NCBI GenBank assembly: GCA_016218905.1
Contig: JACRCS010000362.1
Span: forward strand, 1 to 7,198
DNA: 7,198 nt
Origin: Deltaproteobacteria bacterium
GTDB taxonomy: Bacteria; Desulfobacterota_C; Deferrisomatia; Deferrisomatales; JACRMM01
Reading direction: 5' to 3'
Part shown: in pieces, positions 1-6,523 of the stretch
Layout of the letters: the number at the start of each line of letters is the position of its first letter
Position numbering within the stretch: the first letter of the stretch is position 1
The notes under the pieces: model-generated
Databases searched by the model: none
What the model was told of the DNA's origin: nothing
Seen by the model: only the letters and a program-made list of their open reading frames with translations
Translations under genes and position numbers: made by a program

Positions 1-1
1 A

Positions 2-90
2 AGTCCCCAAAGCCAAACGGTCAAACGAACTACGTCCCCAGTGGACGTCCTGGAGTCCCCGTCCCCCTGGACCCCTGGACCCTCCCCCCA
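2..90. repeat. GGGGACGTAG-type repeat cluster, left copy
   Basis: Bases 21-39 match bases 2767-2785, upstream of the transposase, at 18 of 19 positions and in the same orientation. On the minus strand both read GGGGACGTAG(T/C)TCGTTTGA. Further GTCCCC boxes follow at 3-8, 55-60 and 61-66. An 8-bp palindrome GGACGTCC sits at 43-50, and CCCTGGAC is tandemly repeated at 65-80. The string GTCCCCCTGGA (61-71) also occurs in the right-hand cluster. This looks like a REP-type intergenic repeat whose partner transposase is the gene at 1729-2733. The assignment to that transposase is inferred from shared sequence, and the cluster may continue beyond the left edge. Confidence 0.6.
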
Positions 91-91
91 C

Positions 92-286
92 TCACGTCAT
101 CTCCCCCCGCGCCTTGAACTCGTCGAGTCCCCCCTTCTCGACGAGGGTCGCTCCGCCGGCCCTCACGGCGCGGATCCTGCCGTCCTCCAAGAGCCGGTAG
201 AGGACCTTGCGGCCGATTCCCAGGTAGCGCGCCGCCTCGCTCACGGTGAGGAGAGGGGCTGACACGTAGGGTCTCTCCGCGCTCAT
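92..286 (-). CDS. excisionase/MerR-like helix-turn-helix DNA-binding protein
   Basis: This 64-residue protein is essentially one winged helix-turn-helix domain of the excisionase/HTH_17 type. Residues 12-31 (LLTVSEAARYLGIGRKVLYR) form the turn and recognition helix, residues 32-50 the wing (DGRIRAVRAGG), and LDEF at 54-57 the usual closing helix. The family binds DNA as small transcription regulators or excision cofactors; most chromosomal members have unknown targets. The ATG at 286 overlaps the TGA of the DUF1579 gene as ATGA, so the two are translationally coupled. That overlap and the family's normal length of 60-70 residues argue against a longer start. A GGAGG lies about 13 bases upstream, farther than ideal, which also fits coupling. 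The target is unknown. No integrase or phage gene is visible, so a regulator is likelier than a true excisionase. Confidence 0.8.
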   Translation of the reverse strand: MSAERPYVSAPLLTVSEAARYLGIGRKVLYRLLEDGRIRAVRAGGATLVEKGGLDEFKARGEMT

Positions 287-837
287 GCCGCCTGCCTCGC
301 CTCCTGCCGCGCTCGGCTCACGGTCATCTCCATCACCTTCTCCTCGGCGCCGCCTTTCGGGGTGACGAACATCTCGTACTCCAACGCGTCGCCGTCGACG
401 ATCCTCATCACGCTGCGCCAGGTCATGGGTCCCCGCACGGGGTCGTCGTAGCGGCTCTCCTGCGTAATGGTTGTTCCGTCCGCGGTGGCCGCGCCCTCGA
501 AGTAGTAGATCCCGCTGCTCATAGAGTCGATCCACACCGACTGGTACTTCTTCGTGACGTTGTCGTAGCCGAGGAGGTTCACGCCCTCGAAGGGCTTCCC
601 CATCATCTCACCCGCGTACTCTTGCTGCAGGTACCGCCCGCCGAGGAGCATCTTCTGGCGGCACGTGCCCGTGCCTTCCACCGGCGGCTGGCCCGGCTCC
701 ATCCAGGCGGTCGTCCGGGTGGTCCACGCGCCGGCGAGGCTTGCCAACAGCCGGTGAGTCGCGCCCGGTGTCGCGAACTTCTCGTACACCGCCATCGTGT
801 CCTGTGCGTCCAACTTCTCTTTCGCCTTCTTCGCCAT
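283..837 (-). CDS. DUF1579 domain-containing protein
   Basis: A 184-residue protein matching the DUF1579 family. After a short charged N-terminus (MAKKAKEK) comes the family opening, HRLLASLAGAWTTRTTAWMEPG (residues 28-49). It continues with CRQKMLLGGRYLQQEYAG (59-76), the FEGVNLLGYDNVTKKYQSVW block (83-102) and a final strand region with YEMFVTPKGG (154-163). The alternating strand pattern suggests a small beta-barrel. No enzymatic role is established for the family, and I see no catalytic motif. There is no signal peptide, so it is probably cytoplasmic. The start at 837 is set by a near-perfect AAGGAGGTG ribosome site six to seven bases upstream; a longer in-frame start near 915 lacks one. 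The TGA overlaps the ATG of the downstream helix-turn-helix gene, so the pair are likely co-expressed and perhaps functionally linked. Confidence 0.85.
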   Translation of the reverse strand: MAKKAKEKLDAQDTMAVYEKFATPGATHRLLASLAGAWTTRTTAWMEPGQPPVEGTGTCRQKMLLGGRYLQQEYAGEMMGKPFEGVNLLGYDNVTKKYQSVWIDSMSSGIYYFEGAATADGTTITQESRYDDPVRGPMTWRSVMRIVDGDALEYEMFVTPKGGAEEKVMEMTVSRARQEARQAA

Positions 838-886
838 CGCACACCTCCTTCTTGCTCCCGCCCTGTTCCCCCCCGCCTCGTCTCCC

Positions 887-915
887 AACCTAAGCACGGG
901 GTCCGGTGCTGACAA
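887..915 (-). promoter_or_regulatory. possible sigma-70-type promoter for the DUF1579/HTH pair
   Basis: On the minus strand TTGTCA (915-910) is separated by 17 bases from TAGGTT (892-887), placing a start about 40 bases before the DUF1579 ATG. The -35 box matches TTGACA at five of six positions; the -10 box is weak (three of six). Position and spacing are right, but the match alone is not decisive. Confidence 0.35.
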
Positions 916-929
916 AGGGCAGTGTGCCC
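912..929 (-). terminator. possible weak terminator after sodC
   Basis: On the minus strand GGGCA, loop CAC and TGCCC form a perfect 5-bp hairpin (929-917), followed at once by TTTGT (916-912). It lies about 50 bases past the sodC stop and just before the candidate DUF1579 promoter, where a terminator would be expected. The stem and T-run are both short, so termination would be inefficient. Confidence 0.3.
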
Positions 930-980
930 GGGCGGACGGCGAGGGGGAGGCGGAACCGGAGAGGGAAGTGCGAACGGGTA

Positions 981-1508
981 TTACTTGATCACGCCGCAGG
1001 CGACCCTCACCCCGCCGCCGCCCAAGGGAGCCGGCTGATCTGCATAGTTGTCCCCGCCTGCATGGATCATGAGCGAGCGTCCCTTCACATCGGACATTTT
1101 GAGCCGCGGAGCGGTGACGGCGGTTGTCGCCGATCCGTCGGCCCCGACGGTGAGCACCGGCAAGTCGCCGAGATGCCCCTTGCCTTCGTGGCCCTCATGT
1201 TTGCCGGTCGCGGCCGGGTCATAGTGTCCGCCCGCGGCAAGACCGGGGACCTGCTTGCCGTCCTTCATGCCTGCCGCACAGTCAGGGTTCTGGTGAACAT
1301 GGAACCCATGGGGCCCGGGCGCCAGATCGGTGAGCTTGGGGTTGAACACCAGGCCCTTCGGCCCCTCGGAGATCGTGATCGTGCCGATGCTCTTTCCAAC
1401 ACCCTGCTCATTCACCAGATTCATCGTCACCACCACCTCGGCGGCAAATACCGGGAACGCCGCCAGAACTCCCGCGACAACAACTACAGCGATACGTGAC
1501 ACATTCAT
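981..1508 (-). CDS. sodC: periplasmic Cu,Zn superoxide dismutase
   Basis: This 175-residue enzyme dismutates superoxide to oxygen and hydrogen peroxide in the periplasm. Residues 1-23 form a Sec signal peptide with a hydrophobic core and cleavage near PVFAA. All expected metal ligands are present, by alignment with the bacterial family: copper ligands H70, H72 and H149 (GFHVHQ and MIHAGGDN), bridging H95 (AGGHYDP), and zinc ligands H104, H112 and D115 (GKHEG, GHLGD). C77 and C171 would form the conserved disulfide. The C-terminus ([15 protein letters not shown]) is the family signature, so the protein looks intact and active. The ATG at 1508 has AGAAGGAGG seven bases upstream; ten residues of in-frame extension carry no better site. 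It appears to be a single-gene unit. The hairpin at 1554-1598 lies in its upstream region. Confidence 0.97.
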   Translation of the reverse strand: MNVSRIAVVVVAGVLAAFPVFAAEVVVTMNLVNEQGVGKSIGTITISEGPKGLVFNPKLTDLAPGPHGFHVHQNPDCAAGMKDGKQVPGLAAGGHYDPAATGKHEGHEGKGHLGDLPVLTVGADGSATTAVTAPRLKMSDVKGRSLMIHAGGDNYADQPAPLGGGGVRVACGVIK

Positions 1509-1553
1509 CTCTGTCCCTCCTTCTTTTGAATTGAACACCCCGATCCGTTCTGT

Positions 1554-1598
1554 AGGAACGAAGTGACGTCCTTCCTTTAACCAAGGACGTCCGTTCCT
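1554..1598. repeat. strong imperfect inverted repeat upstream of sodC
   Basis: GACGTCCTT (1565-1573) pairs perfectly with AAGGACGTC (1583-1591) across a nine-base loop. The stem extends through AGGAACG (1554-1560) pairing with CGTTCCT (1592-1598), with AAGT (1561-1564) bulged out. That gives 16 pairs in a 45-base element. It lies 46-90 bases before the sodC start and about 130 bases past the transposase stop. It contains the GGACGTCC palindrome also present at 43-50. No T-run follows on either strand, so a simple intrinsic terminator is unlikely. A REP-like element or an sodC regulatory site is more plausible. Confidence 0.75.
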
Positions 1599-1728
1599 GC
1601 CCGCTCACCGGCGTCTCAGCTCCTTCCAGGCCTTCCGTTCCCGGTCACTTGTTGCCTTTCGAGTGAAAAGCGTAGACGCGACCCCAATGGCGTCTTCTCC
1701 GGCATGGCGAGAACGTCGCAGATCGTCG

Positions 1729-2733
1729 TCATGGGCCGTATCCCATCTCCAACAGGTTCAAGAGCTCCGGCCGGGCGCGCACCGCGCCTTCGCCGCGCTG
1801 AACCGCGCCGCTCAAGCCGGCCCGCCCGAGGTGGAGTGCTTTGCCCACCTCCCCGCGTTTGTACCCCAACTCCCCCACCGCCAGGTAGCAGACAACTGCG
1901 CGGGCTTCGCAAAGGTGTGGAAGCCGTCGCCGCCTGCGGATCTCGTCGGCTTCGACGCCATGCACCCTGGCCACGCGCGCCACCAACTGGTCCAGGCCAA
2001 GCCGTGGGGGCAGCCGTTCGCGCAACGCATCTTCCCGCCACAGGCTCTCCACGAACTGCCCACCGCCGAGGATCCGTTCATCATAGGCCTGCCGCTCCTC
2101 CCCGTCCTTCCTCCACCGGGTCTTCTCGCCGCCGCTTCGCCGCAGCCCTCCCCCAACGAGCTCGTCCCGACGGCCCTCGGCGATCCCGGCCAGCACGAAT
2201 TCGCGGTACCTGGCGCGAGCCTCTGCGACCCGGCTCCCAAACCGCGCCAAGACCTCGTCCACCGACTGCCTGTCGAGCTCCCGATTTCCCAGGAGGACGG
2301 CGTGACTGCACGAGGGGTACCGGTCCAACTCCTCGAGGCCCTTGACCAGCCGCGCTCGCAGCGGGTTCAGCCCGATGTAGCGCACGAGCGTTAGAAGGTA
2401 CTCCTCTTCGTCGCACACGATGGACTTGTACCGGTTCTGGAAGAGGTGGCCGGATCGCCTGTGGCGCAGGTTGAACGTGACCGCGTAACCGGTCTGCAGG
2501 CGGCGCATGAAGGACGAAAGGGAGCCCTCCGTCGGGCGCAGCAGGAGGTGGAAGTGGTTCGGAAGAAGGGCCCAGGCATAGCACTGGGTCTTGGTGCCGA
2601 CCAGAAGCCGGCTCAACGGGCCGACGAAAGCCTCGCGATCCTCGTCGTCGAGAAAGATCTTCCGGCGCTCGATCCCGCGCGCGATCACGTGCTGGAGCAG
2701 GCCGGGCAGGTCGAGACGGGCCTGTCTGGGCAT
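1729..2733 (-). CDS. REP-associated tyrosine transposase (IS200-like) with DnaA-like C-terminal domain
   Basis: A 334-residue protein of the Y1 single-strand transposase superfamily, in the RAYT branch that acts on REP-type hairpins. The N-terminus (MPRQARLDLPG, then HVIARGIERRKIF) is typical of this branch. The HUH metal site is H60-F61-H62 in LLPNHFHLLL. The likely nucleophilic tyrosine is Y119 in LVRYIGLNPLRARLV, placed by family alignment. The region LFQNRYKS (98-104) is also conserved. A charged linker (about 190-240) leads to residues 245-320, which resemble the DNA-binding domain IV of DnaA (VARVHGVEADEIRRRRR, then a helical YLAVGELGYKRGEVGKAL), a fusion known from high-GC genomes. The frame is intact and all visible key residues are present. 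The ATG at 2733 has GGAGGT 13 bases away, an unusually long gap, but no closer in-frame start exists. Cognate repeats lie just upstream. Confidence 0.9.
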   Translation of the reverse strand: MPRQARLDLPGLLQHVIARGIERRKIFLDDEDREAFVGPLSRLLVGTKTQCYAWALLPNHFHLLLRPTEGSLSSFMRRLQTGYAVTFNLRHRRSGHLFQNRYKSIVCDEEEYLLTLVRYIGLNPLRARLVKGLEELDRYPSCSHAVLLGNRELDRQSVDEVLARFGSRVAEARARYREFVLAGIAEGRRDELVGGGLRRSGGEKTRWRKDGEERQAYDERILGGGQFVESLWREDALRERLPPRLGLDQLVARVARVHGVEADEIRRRRRLPHLCEARAVVCYLAVGELGYKRGEVGKALHLGRAGLSGAVQRGEGAVRARPELLNLLEMGYGP

Positions 2734-2766
2734 GTGCCCGAAAGCTACCTCCGCGGTGGTAAACTG

Positions 2767-2833
2767 TCAAACGAGCTACGTCCCCCTGGATGTTCCGAGC
2801 TACGTCCCCCTGGATGTTCCCGGCCGCGGGGAC
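2767..2833. repeat. GGGGACGTAG-type repeat cluster with a perfect 24-bp tandem duplication
   Basis: The unit CGAGCTACGTCCCCCTGGATGTTC occurs twice head to tail without mismatch at 2772-2795 and 2796-2819. The first copy is preceded by TCAAA, so 2767-2785 matches bases 21-39 at 18 of 19 positions. After the second copy comes the inverse box GGGGAC (2828-2833), which can pair with GTCCCC at 2804-2809 to form a hairpin around GGCCGCG. Such paired direct and inverted boxes are what REP-type elements look like. The cluster begins about 33 bases before the transposase start codon, so it may be the transposase's substrate, its operator, or both. These roles are inferred. Confidence 0.8.
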
Positions 2834-3043
2834 AGGCGAACTATCCGATTCCCGTCCGGAGCACCTTGCACATTCGCCCGTCCCTCCTCGCCGACATCGT
2901 CTAGGAGGCCAGGAACGCCATCGGAGTCTCGTAGGCGTCAGGCAACGCTCCTGTGCACGGGTGTCCCTCTTGCTGGAATTGATCGTGTTGATGCTAGGCC
3001 GTAGGCGCGACGCCGGGCGCAGGCCCGCGCGGGGGGCCCAGGC
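2834..3043. other. intergenic stretch between chemoreceptor and transposase
   Basis: I see no gene, RNA gene or convincing promoter here. Just past the chemoreceptor stop, 3003-3039 is very GC-rich with several four- to five-pair stems and no T-run. It could slow or end transcription, but it is not a recognisable intrinsic terminator. Confidence 0.5.
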
Positions 3044-5227
3044 TCAAGAGACTCGGAAGACTCCGATCCGTTCCACGAGGTCCTTCGACAGCTTCACGAG
3101 ATCCTGGATGCGGTGGCTGACGGCGTCGACGTCCTGCACGCCGCTACGGGCGATGGCGGTGAGGGAGTCGAGATTGTTGGCAATGGTGGGCAGGGTGGCA
3201 GCGTGCTCCTGGGTGGCCGAGGCGATGGACTCGATCTGACTCGTGAGCGACTCGACGGACCCCCCGATTCGCTCGAGGTGGTCGGTCACCTCGGCGCTGG
3301 CGTCCCTGGCCTGCTCCGAGAGCCGGCTGCACCCCGCGATCTCCTTGACGGTGTTTGACACCTTCCCTTGCACCGCCGTCACGATCTCGGTCACGGCGCG
3401 GGTCGAGTCGGCCGTGCGTTCGGCGAGCTTTCGCACCTCGTCTGCCACGACCGCGAATCCCCGGCCGTGTTCGCCGGCGCGAGCCGCCTCGATGGCGGCG
3501 TTCAGGGCCAGAAGATTGGTCTGGTCCGCGATGTCATCGATCAACTCGATGACCGAGTTGATGCGGTCCGAGTCCTCCGACAACTCGTGGATGCGCCCCG
3601 TGGCTGCGCGGAGGTTCGTCGAGATCTGCTCCGACACGGCGATCAATTGGCGGATGGCCAGGCCGCCGTCCCGCACGCACTGGGATACCCTCAACACCTG
3701 CCCCGAGCCCTCCGACGAGTTCTGCGCGATCTCGCCGGTGGAAGCGGTCATCTGCTCGGCGGCCGCGGCGATCTGAGCGACGTTGTCGGAGTGGCTGACC
3801 AGGGCCTGCTTGGTGTGGTCGGTCAGGCGGTCCAACTCGTTGGCGTCGCCCAGGACCTTCGCGGTCAGGGCCCTCATCGTCTCGACGCTGTCCCTGACGT
3901 TGCCGATGAGGCGGTTGATGCCCTCGGTGAGATCCCGCAACTCACCGGTGGTCCCCTCCGGGTTCACCGTGACCGTCAGGTCGTTTTGGGCCGCCTGCTG
4001 CAGTCCCATGGTGAAGCGGCTGAGGGGGGCGACGACCTTGCGGTGGGTCCAGATGCCGATGCCGACCCCCGTCAACGCGGCGCCGACGCAGACCCACAGG
4101 AGCATCGCCCGCACGTCGCCGGCGCTCTCCACCGACGACTGCGCGTCCTGCATGGCCCGATCCACCACCGCCAGCGACTGCCTGGCGCCGGAGATGGCGT
4201 CGGTGGCCACCCGGATGGTCTTCGGCACCTCGGCCAGGCTCTCGGAAACGTTCCGCACCGCCGCCGAGATGCTCTCGGTCACCTCGCCCACCTGCTGGCT
4301 CGAGCGCACCGCCAGGCCGACGGAGTCGCGGACGACCTTCGCGGCGGAGGCGTTGGCCTTCTCCGCCTCCTTCACCGAAGCGGTGGCCCGGCCGGCGACG
4401 GCGACGGCTCGCGCCCCCTGATCTCGTGCCGCCTGCTGGGCGAGCTCCTTCAGCTCTCCGGAGGACCGGATGATCCGCGTGCCATACTGCACCAGGGCCT
4501 TCTTGAGCTCTCCGATCTGCTGGGTGCTCGTGGTCTCGCCCAGGTCCGAGAGGTAGCGCTGGTAGCGGCGCAGGTCCTGGTGGATGTCTTCGAGGATCTT
4601 CCGCTCCTTCAGCCCGTCGCCGGTCTGCTTGAGGAGCTCGGTGGTGCGGGCGACCTGCTCCTGCACCGCCTTGACGTCATCCAGGGGCTGCTTGACGTCG
4701 GAGGCGTACTCGTTGAGGTAGTTGAAGATGCCCACGTACGATTGGAGCACGCGCGAGTTGATCTCGGCGGCGGCCAGTGCGAGCTCAAGGGCCCGTCCGG
4801 CCGTCGCGTGGGTGGCGGCGGTCAGGGATTCGGTGTTTCGCGCGATGGTCTTGAGGGTCTCGCTCTGTCCGCGGAAGGTTTGCTCGATCCCCTGGAGCCC
4901 CTGGCCCAGGCTGACCGTTGCCTGCCGGCTGGAGTCGAGGGCCCCCTCCATCTCGCGCAACCGCTGGAAGTCCGCCTCGCCACGCCTGAGGGCCGCCACT
5001 GCGCCCTCCAGCGCGCCCATCTGGGAGACAGCCTTCTGAAAGTCGGTGCGCACCGAGACCATGCCGACGCTGAGCGACTCGATGCCCCCGCGAAGGCGGC
5101 TCAGTCCGAAGTTCGCGGCTGCGCCGAGCGTGAGGACGAGCCCGAGAAGCACCGCCCATCCCGCGAAGATGCGCGAGCCGATGCTCGAACCGCGGCTGCC
5201 CTTGGAGGGGTCTCCAGGATTCAACAT
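3044..5227 (-). CDS. methyl-accepting chemotaxis protein with a long helical periplasmic domain
   Basis: This 727-residue transmembrane chemoreceptor would signal through CheW/CheA to the flagellar motor. A short cytoplasmic head leads to a first membrane helix at about 20-42 ([21 protein letters not shown]). Residues 43-373 form a roughly 330-residue periplasmic region, rich in Ala, Glu, Gln and Ser and apparently all-helical, with no recognisable Cache, PAS or four-helix taxis domain. The second membrane helix is at about 374-393, HAMP at about 397-447, and the signalling coiled coil at 470-705. The conserved hairpin tip contains [19 protein letters not shown] and [17 protein letters not shown] (568-603). 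Adaptation segments probably flank [10 protein letters not shown] (487-496) and [11 protein letters not shown] (665-675). The C-terminus (GVFRVS) carries no CheR-tethering pentapeptide. The ATG at 5227 is eight bases after the upstream stop with no clear ribosome site, so translation is probably coupled. Its ligand is unknown. Confidence 0.93.
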   Translation of the reverse strand: MLNPGDPSKGSRGSSIGSRIFAGWAVLLGLVLTLGAAANFGLSRLRGGIESLSVGMVSVRTDFQKAVSQMGALEGAVAALRRGEADFQRLREMEGALDSSRQATVSLGQGLQGIEQTFRGQSETLKTIARNTESLTAATHATAGRALELALAAAEINSRVLQSYVGIFNYLNEYASDVKQPLDDVKAVQEQVARTTELLKQTGDGLKERKILEDIHQDLRRYQRYLSDLGETTSTQQIGELKKALVQYGTRIIRSSGELKELAQQAARDQGARAVAVAGRATASVKEAEKANASAAKVVRDSVGLAVRSSQQVGEVTESISAAVRNVSESLAEVPKTIRVATDAISGARQSLAVVDRAMQDAQSSVESAGDVRAMLLWVCVGAALTGVGIGIWTHRKVVAPLSRFTMGLQQAAQNDLTVTVNPEGTTGELRDLTEGINRLIGNVRDSVETMRALTAKVLGDANELDRLTDHTKQALVSHSDNVAQIAAAAEQMTASTGEIAQNSSEGSGQVLRVSQCVRDGGLAIRQLIAVSEQISTNLRAATGRIHELSEDSDRINSVIELIDDIADQTNLLALNAAIEAARAGEHGRGFAVVADEVRKLAERTADSTRAVTEIVTAVQGKVSNTVKEIAGCSRLSEQARDASAEVTDHLERIGGSVESLTSQIESIASATQEHAATLPTIANNLDSLTAIARSGVQDVDAVSHRIQDLVKLSKDLVERIGVFRVS

Positions 5228-5235
5228 GGGGCCGG

Positions 5236-6168
5236 CTACTTGTCGAAGACCAACTGGATGACCCCGGAGACGGCGTGGAAGTGGTCTCCCGCGTGGTCGA
5301 ACACCGCCACGGCCGTGGTGCTCCCCTTGCCCGGGTCGAAGACGGCGTCGGTGTCGGGGTGGCCCGTGACGAGCTTTCTCCCGATCTCCACCAGCCAGTA
5401 GCCGTCGGCCCAGACCCCCTTGGCCTTCACGTCGGCGGCGTCGCTGGCGTCTGGCACCGTGGCCACGTACTGGAGCACGAGGTCGCCCCGGTAGAGGAAG
5501 GGGTCGATCTTGTCGGTCCTGTAGGGGGTGACGCCGCCGTCGTCGGGCCGCGAGAGGTAGACCTCCTTTCCTTCGACCGTGTAGTGGGTGGAGAAGGTAC
5601 CCTTGGGCTCCGCCCTCGCAAAGCGGTCGATCTTGTCGTGGATGAGGCCCGCGGGGTTGGACCGGGCGGCCTTCCACTGCCACACGTCGTGGACCCCCTC
5701 GATGCCGGCGAGCATGTTGGCGCTGAACTCCCCGGAGATGGGAAACCGGAAGGCGATGCGGTCTTCGCTCTCGGAGCCGGCGGCGTACTCGCCCAACTTC
5801 TGGTCTCCCTTCCACTTCCAGGGCTTGTGCTGGTCGTCCCGGGTCGGGTCCTGCCAGCGGGCGAGGAAGAAGACCTCCTGGTCGGTGTAGACCGCCTTGA
5901 GCTCGACCGCGGTGCCCTTGGTGTAGTCGGTCTTCTCCCACTGCTTGGCGTACTTCCCCTTCTGCTTCTCCCTGTTGGCCAGGACGATCGCCTCCGGGAT
6001 GCGCTCGACCTGCACGGTGAGCGAGGGGGCGTTCGCCCAGGGCCCGTCCGCGACTCCGTCGACCTGAGGCGCCTGGGCGACCCTCGAGGCGTGCAGCACC
6101 AGGTCGGCGCGGGCGGAGGCGGTGTGGAGGGTCGTCAGGGCTGCGGCCAGAACGATCAGGCGTTTCAT
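5236..6168 (-). CDS. exported ethylbenzene-dehydrogenase-related (EB_dh) heme-binding protein
   Basis: A 310-residue protein with a Sec signal peptide ([21 protein letters not shown], cleavage after residue 21). The mature part resembles the EB_dh family: the heme-b subunit of ethylbenzene and dimethylsulfide dehydrogenases, and related cytochrome c-552/DMSO-reductase-like domains. Recognisable parts are the opening [19 protein letters not shown] (37-54), [22 protein letters not shown] (88-109), a strand with [21 protein letters not shown] (135-155) and the closing [16 protein letters not shown] (254-269). The protein has no cysteine, so heme would be held non-covalently. Family members use Met and Lys as axial ligands; M152 is a candidate, but I cannot assign the pair. 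The ATG at 6168 has GGAGGA six bases upstream; an 80-residue extension to 6408 lacks a ribosome site and crosses the promoter. No molybdopterin or iron-sulfur subunit is nearby. It sits instead in an operon with the chemoreceptor, suggesting a sensory role. Confidence 0.85.
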   Translation of the reverse strand: MKRLIVLAAALTTLHTASARADLVLHASRVAQAPQVDGVADGPWANAPSLTVQVERIPEAIVLANREKQKGKYAKQWEKTDYTKGTAVELKAVYTDQEVFFLARWQDPTRDDQHKPWKWKGDQKLGEYAAGSESEDRIAFRFPISGEFSANMLAGIEGVHDVWQWKAARSNPAGLIHDKIDRFARAEPKGTFSTHYTVEGKEVYLSRPDDGGVTPYRTDKIDPFLYRGDLVLQYVATVPDASDAADVKAKGVWADGYWLVEIGRKLVTGHPDTDAVFDPGKGSTTAVAVFDHAGDHFHAVSGVIQLVFDK

Positions 6169-6232
6169 CTCGTCTCCTCCCGGACGGGGGTTGGCGGGCC
6201 CAGGCTGGGCGCTCGGCGGTGCACAGAAGACC

Positions 6233-6259
6233 TCATCGGCAGACCTCGACAGAACTTTA
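6233..6259 (-). promoter_or_regulatory. sigma-28 (FliA) promoter of the EB_dh/chemoreceptor operon
   Basis: On the minus strand TAAAGTTC (6259-6252), exactly 11 bases, then GCCGATGA (6240-6233). The enterobacterial sigma-28 consensus is TAAAGTTT-N11-GCCGATAA, so each box matches at seven of eight positions with ideal spacing. Transcription would start near 6226, giving a leader of about 58 bases before the EB_dh ATG. Chemoreceptor genes are classic late flagellar genes under this sigma factor, which supports the call and the operon. Confidence 0.85.
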
Positions 6260-6480
6260 CCTAAACGATCAGGGTAACCGATGGGACACTCTGGATGCCT
6301 CCGGTCAAGAACGAAGATGGTGGGTCCCGTCGTTCGTCCCCACACGGAAGCGGGGATGTTGGCGGCGAAGCCGCGTGGAGCAGGAGGGGCCAGAGCTCCA
6401 CTCTGCACGCACCTCGTAACGGGGAACGACGAGACCCGGGAGGGAGCTGACGATGAACGGACTGACTGATAACCTTCACG
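6260..6480. other. non-coding stretch upstream of the FliA promoter
   Basis: Short open frames cross this region on both strands, but none has a ribosome site or recognisable content. A small perfect hairpin, GCGGC-GAA-GCCGC, lies at 6362-6374. I see no RNA gene. It may be degraded or insertion-derived sequence between the chemotaxis operon and the truncated gene. Confidence 0.45.
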
Positions 6481-6523
6481 GCCGGCGAGAACTGACCCCG
6501 GTGTGCCGGTCAGAATTGACCCC
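6481..6523. repeat. two direct GGGGTCA repeats, IS-end-like
   Basis: Bases 6481-6499 and 6505-6523 match at 16 of 19 positions with a 24-base period. On the minus strand they read GGGGTCA(A/G)TTCT followed by GACCGGC or CGCCGGC. Repeated GGGGTCA(A/G)TT boxes are characteristic of the multiple terminal repeats of IS21-type insertion sequences. No transposase gene is present, so this would be a remnant end or a solo site. The family assignment rests on my recollection of such ends. Confidence 0.5.

Noticed and set aside
1520..1556. sigma-70 promoter for sodC (TTCCTA-N17-TTCAAT on the minus strand)
   Set aside because: The match is three of six and four of six and leaves a very short leader; too weak to list.
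1674..1695. Terminator of the transposase gene (AGACGC/GCGTCT hairpin)
   Set aside because: A six-pair stem with a ten-base loop and only a delayed short T-run could be chance in GC-rich sequence.
2772..2819. CRISPR array
   Set aside because: There are only two abutting units with no spacers between them and no cas genes nearby.
3003..3039. Intrinsic terminator after the chemoreceptor
   Set aside because: The stems are only four to five pairs long and no T-run follows.
3368..5401. Very long plus-strand open frame opposite the chemoreceptor gene
   Set aside because: It is a shadow frame caused by high GC and third-position bias. It is Gly/Leu/Arg/His-rich without domains, while the minus strand encodes a clear chemoreceptor.
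5228..5941. Long N-terminal extension of the chemoreceptor frame
   Set aside because: The extension is Arg/Gly/Pro-rich, overlaps the EB_dh gene in another frame and has no membrane or sensor content. The ATG at 5227 follows the EB_dh stop directly.
6362..6374. Attachment site or RNA hairpin GCGGC-GAA-GCCGC
   Set aside because: A five-pair palindrome is expected by chance at this GC content and nothing around it supports a recombination site or RNA gene.
6169..6408. 80-residue N-terminal extension of the EB_dh protein
   Set aside because: It would bury the signal peptide, cross the sigma-28 promoter and lack a ribosome site, whereas the ATG at 6168 has a good one.
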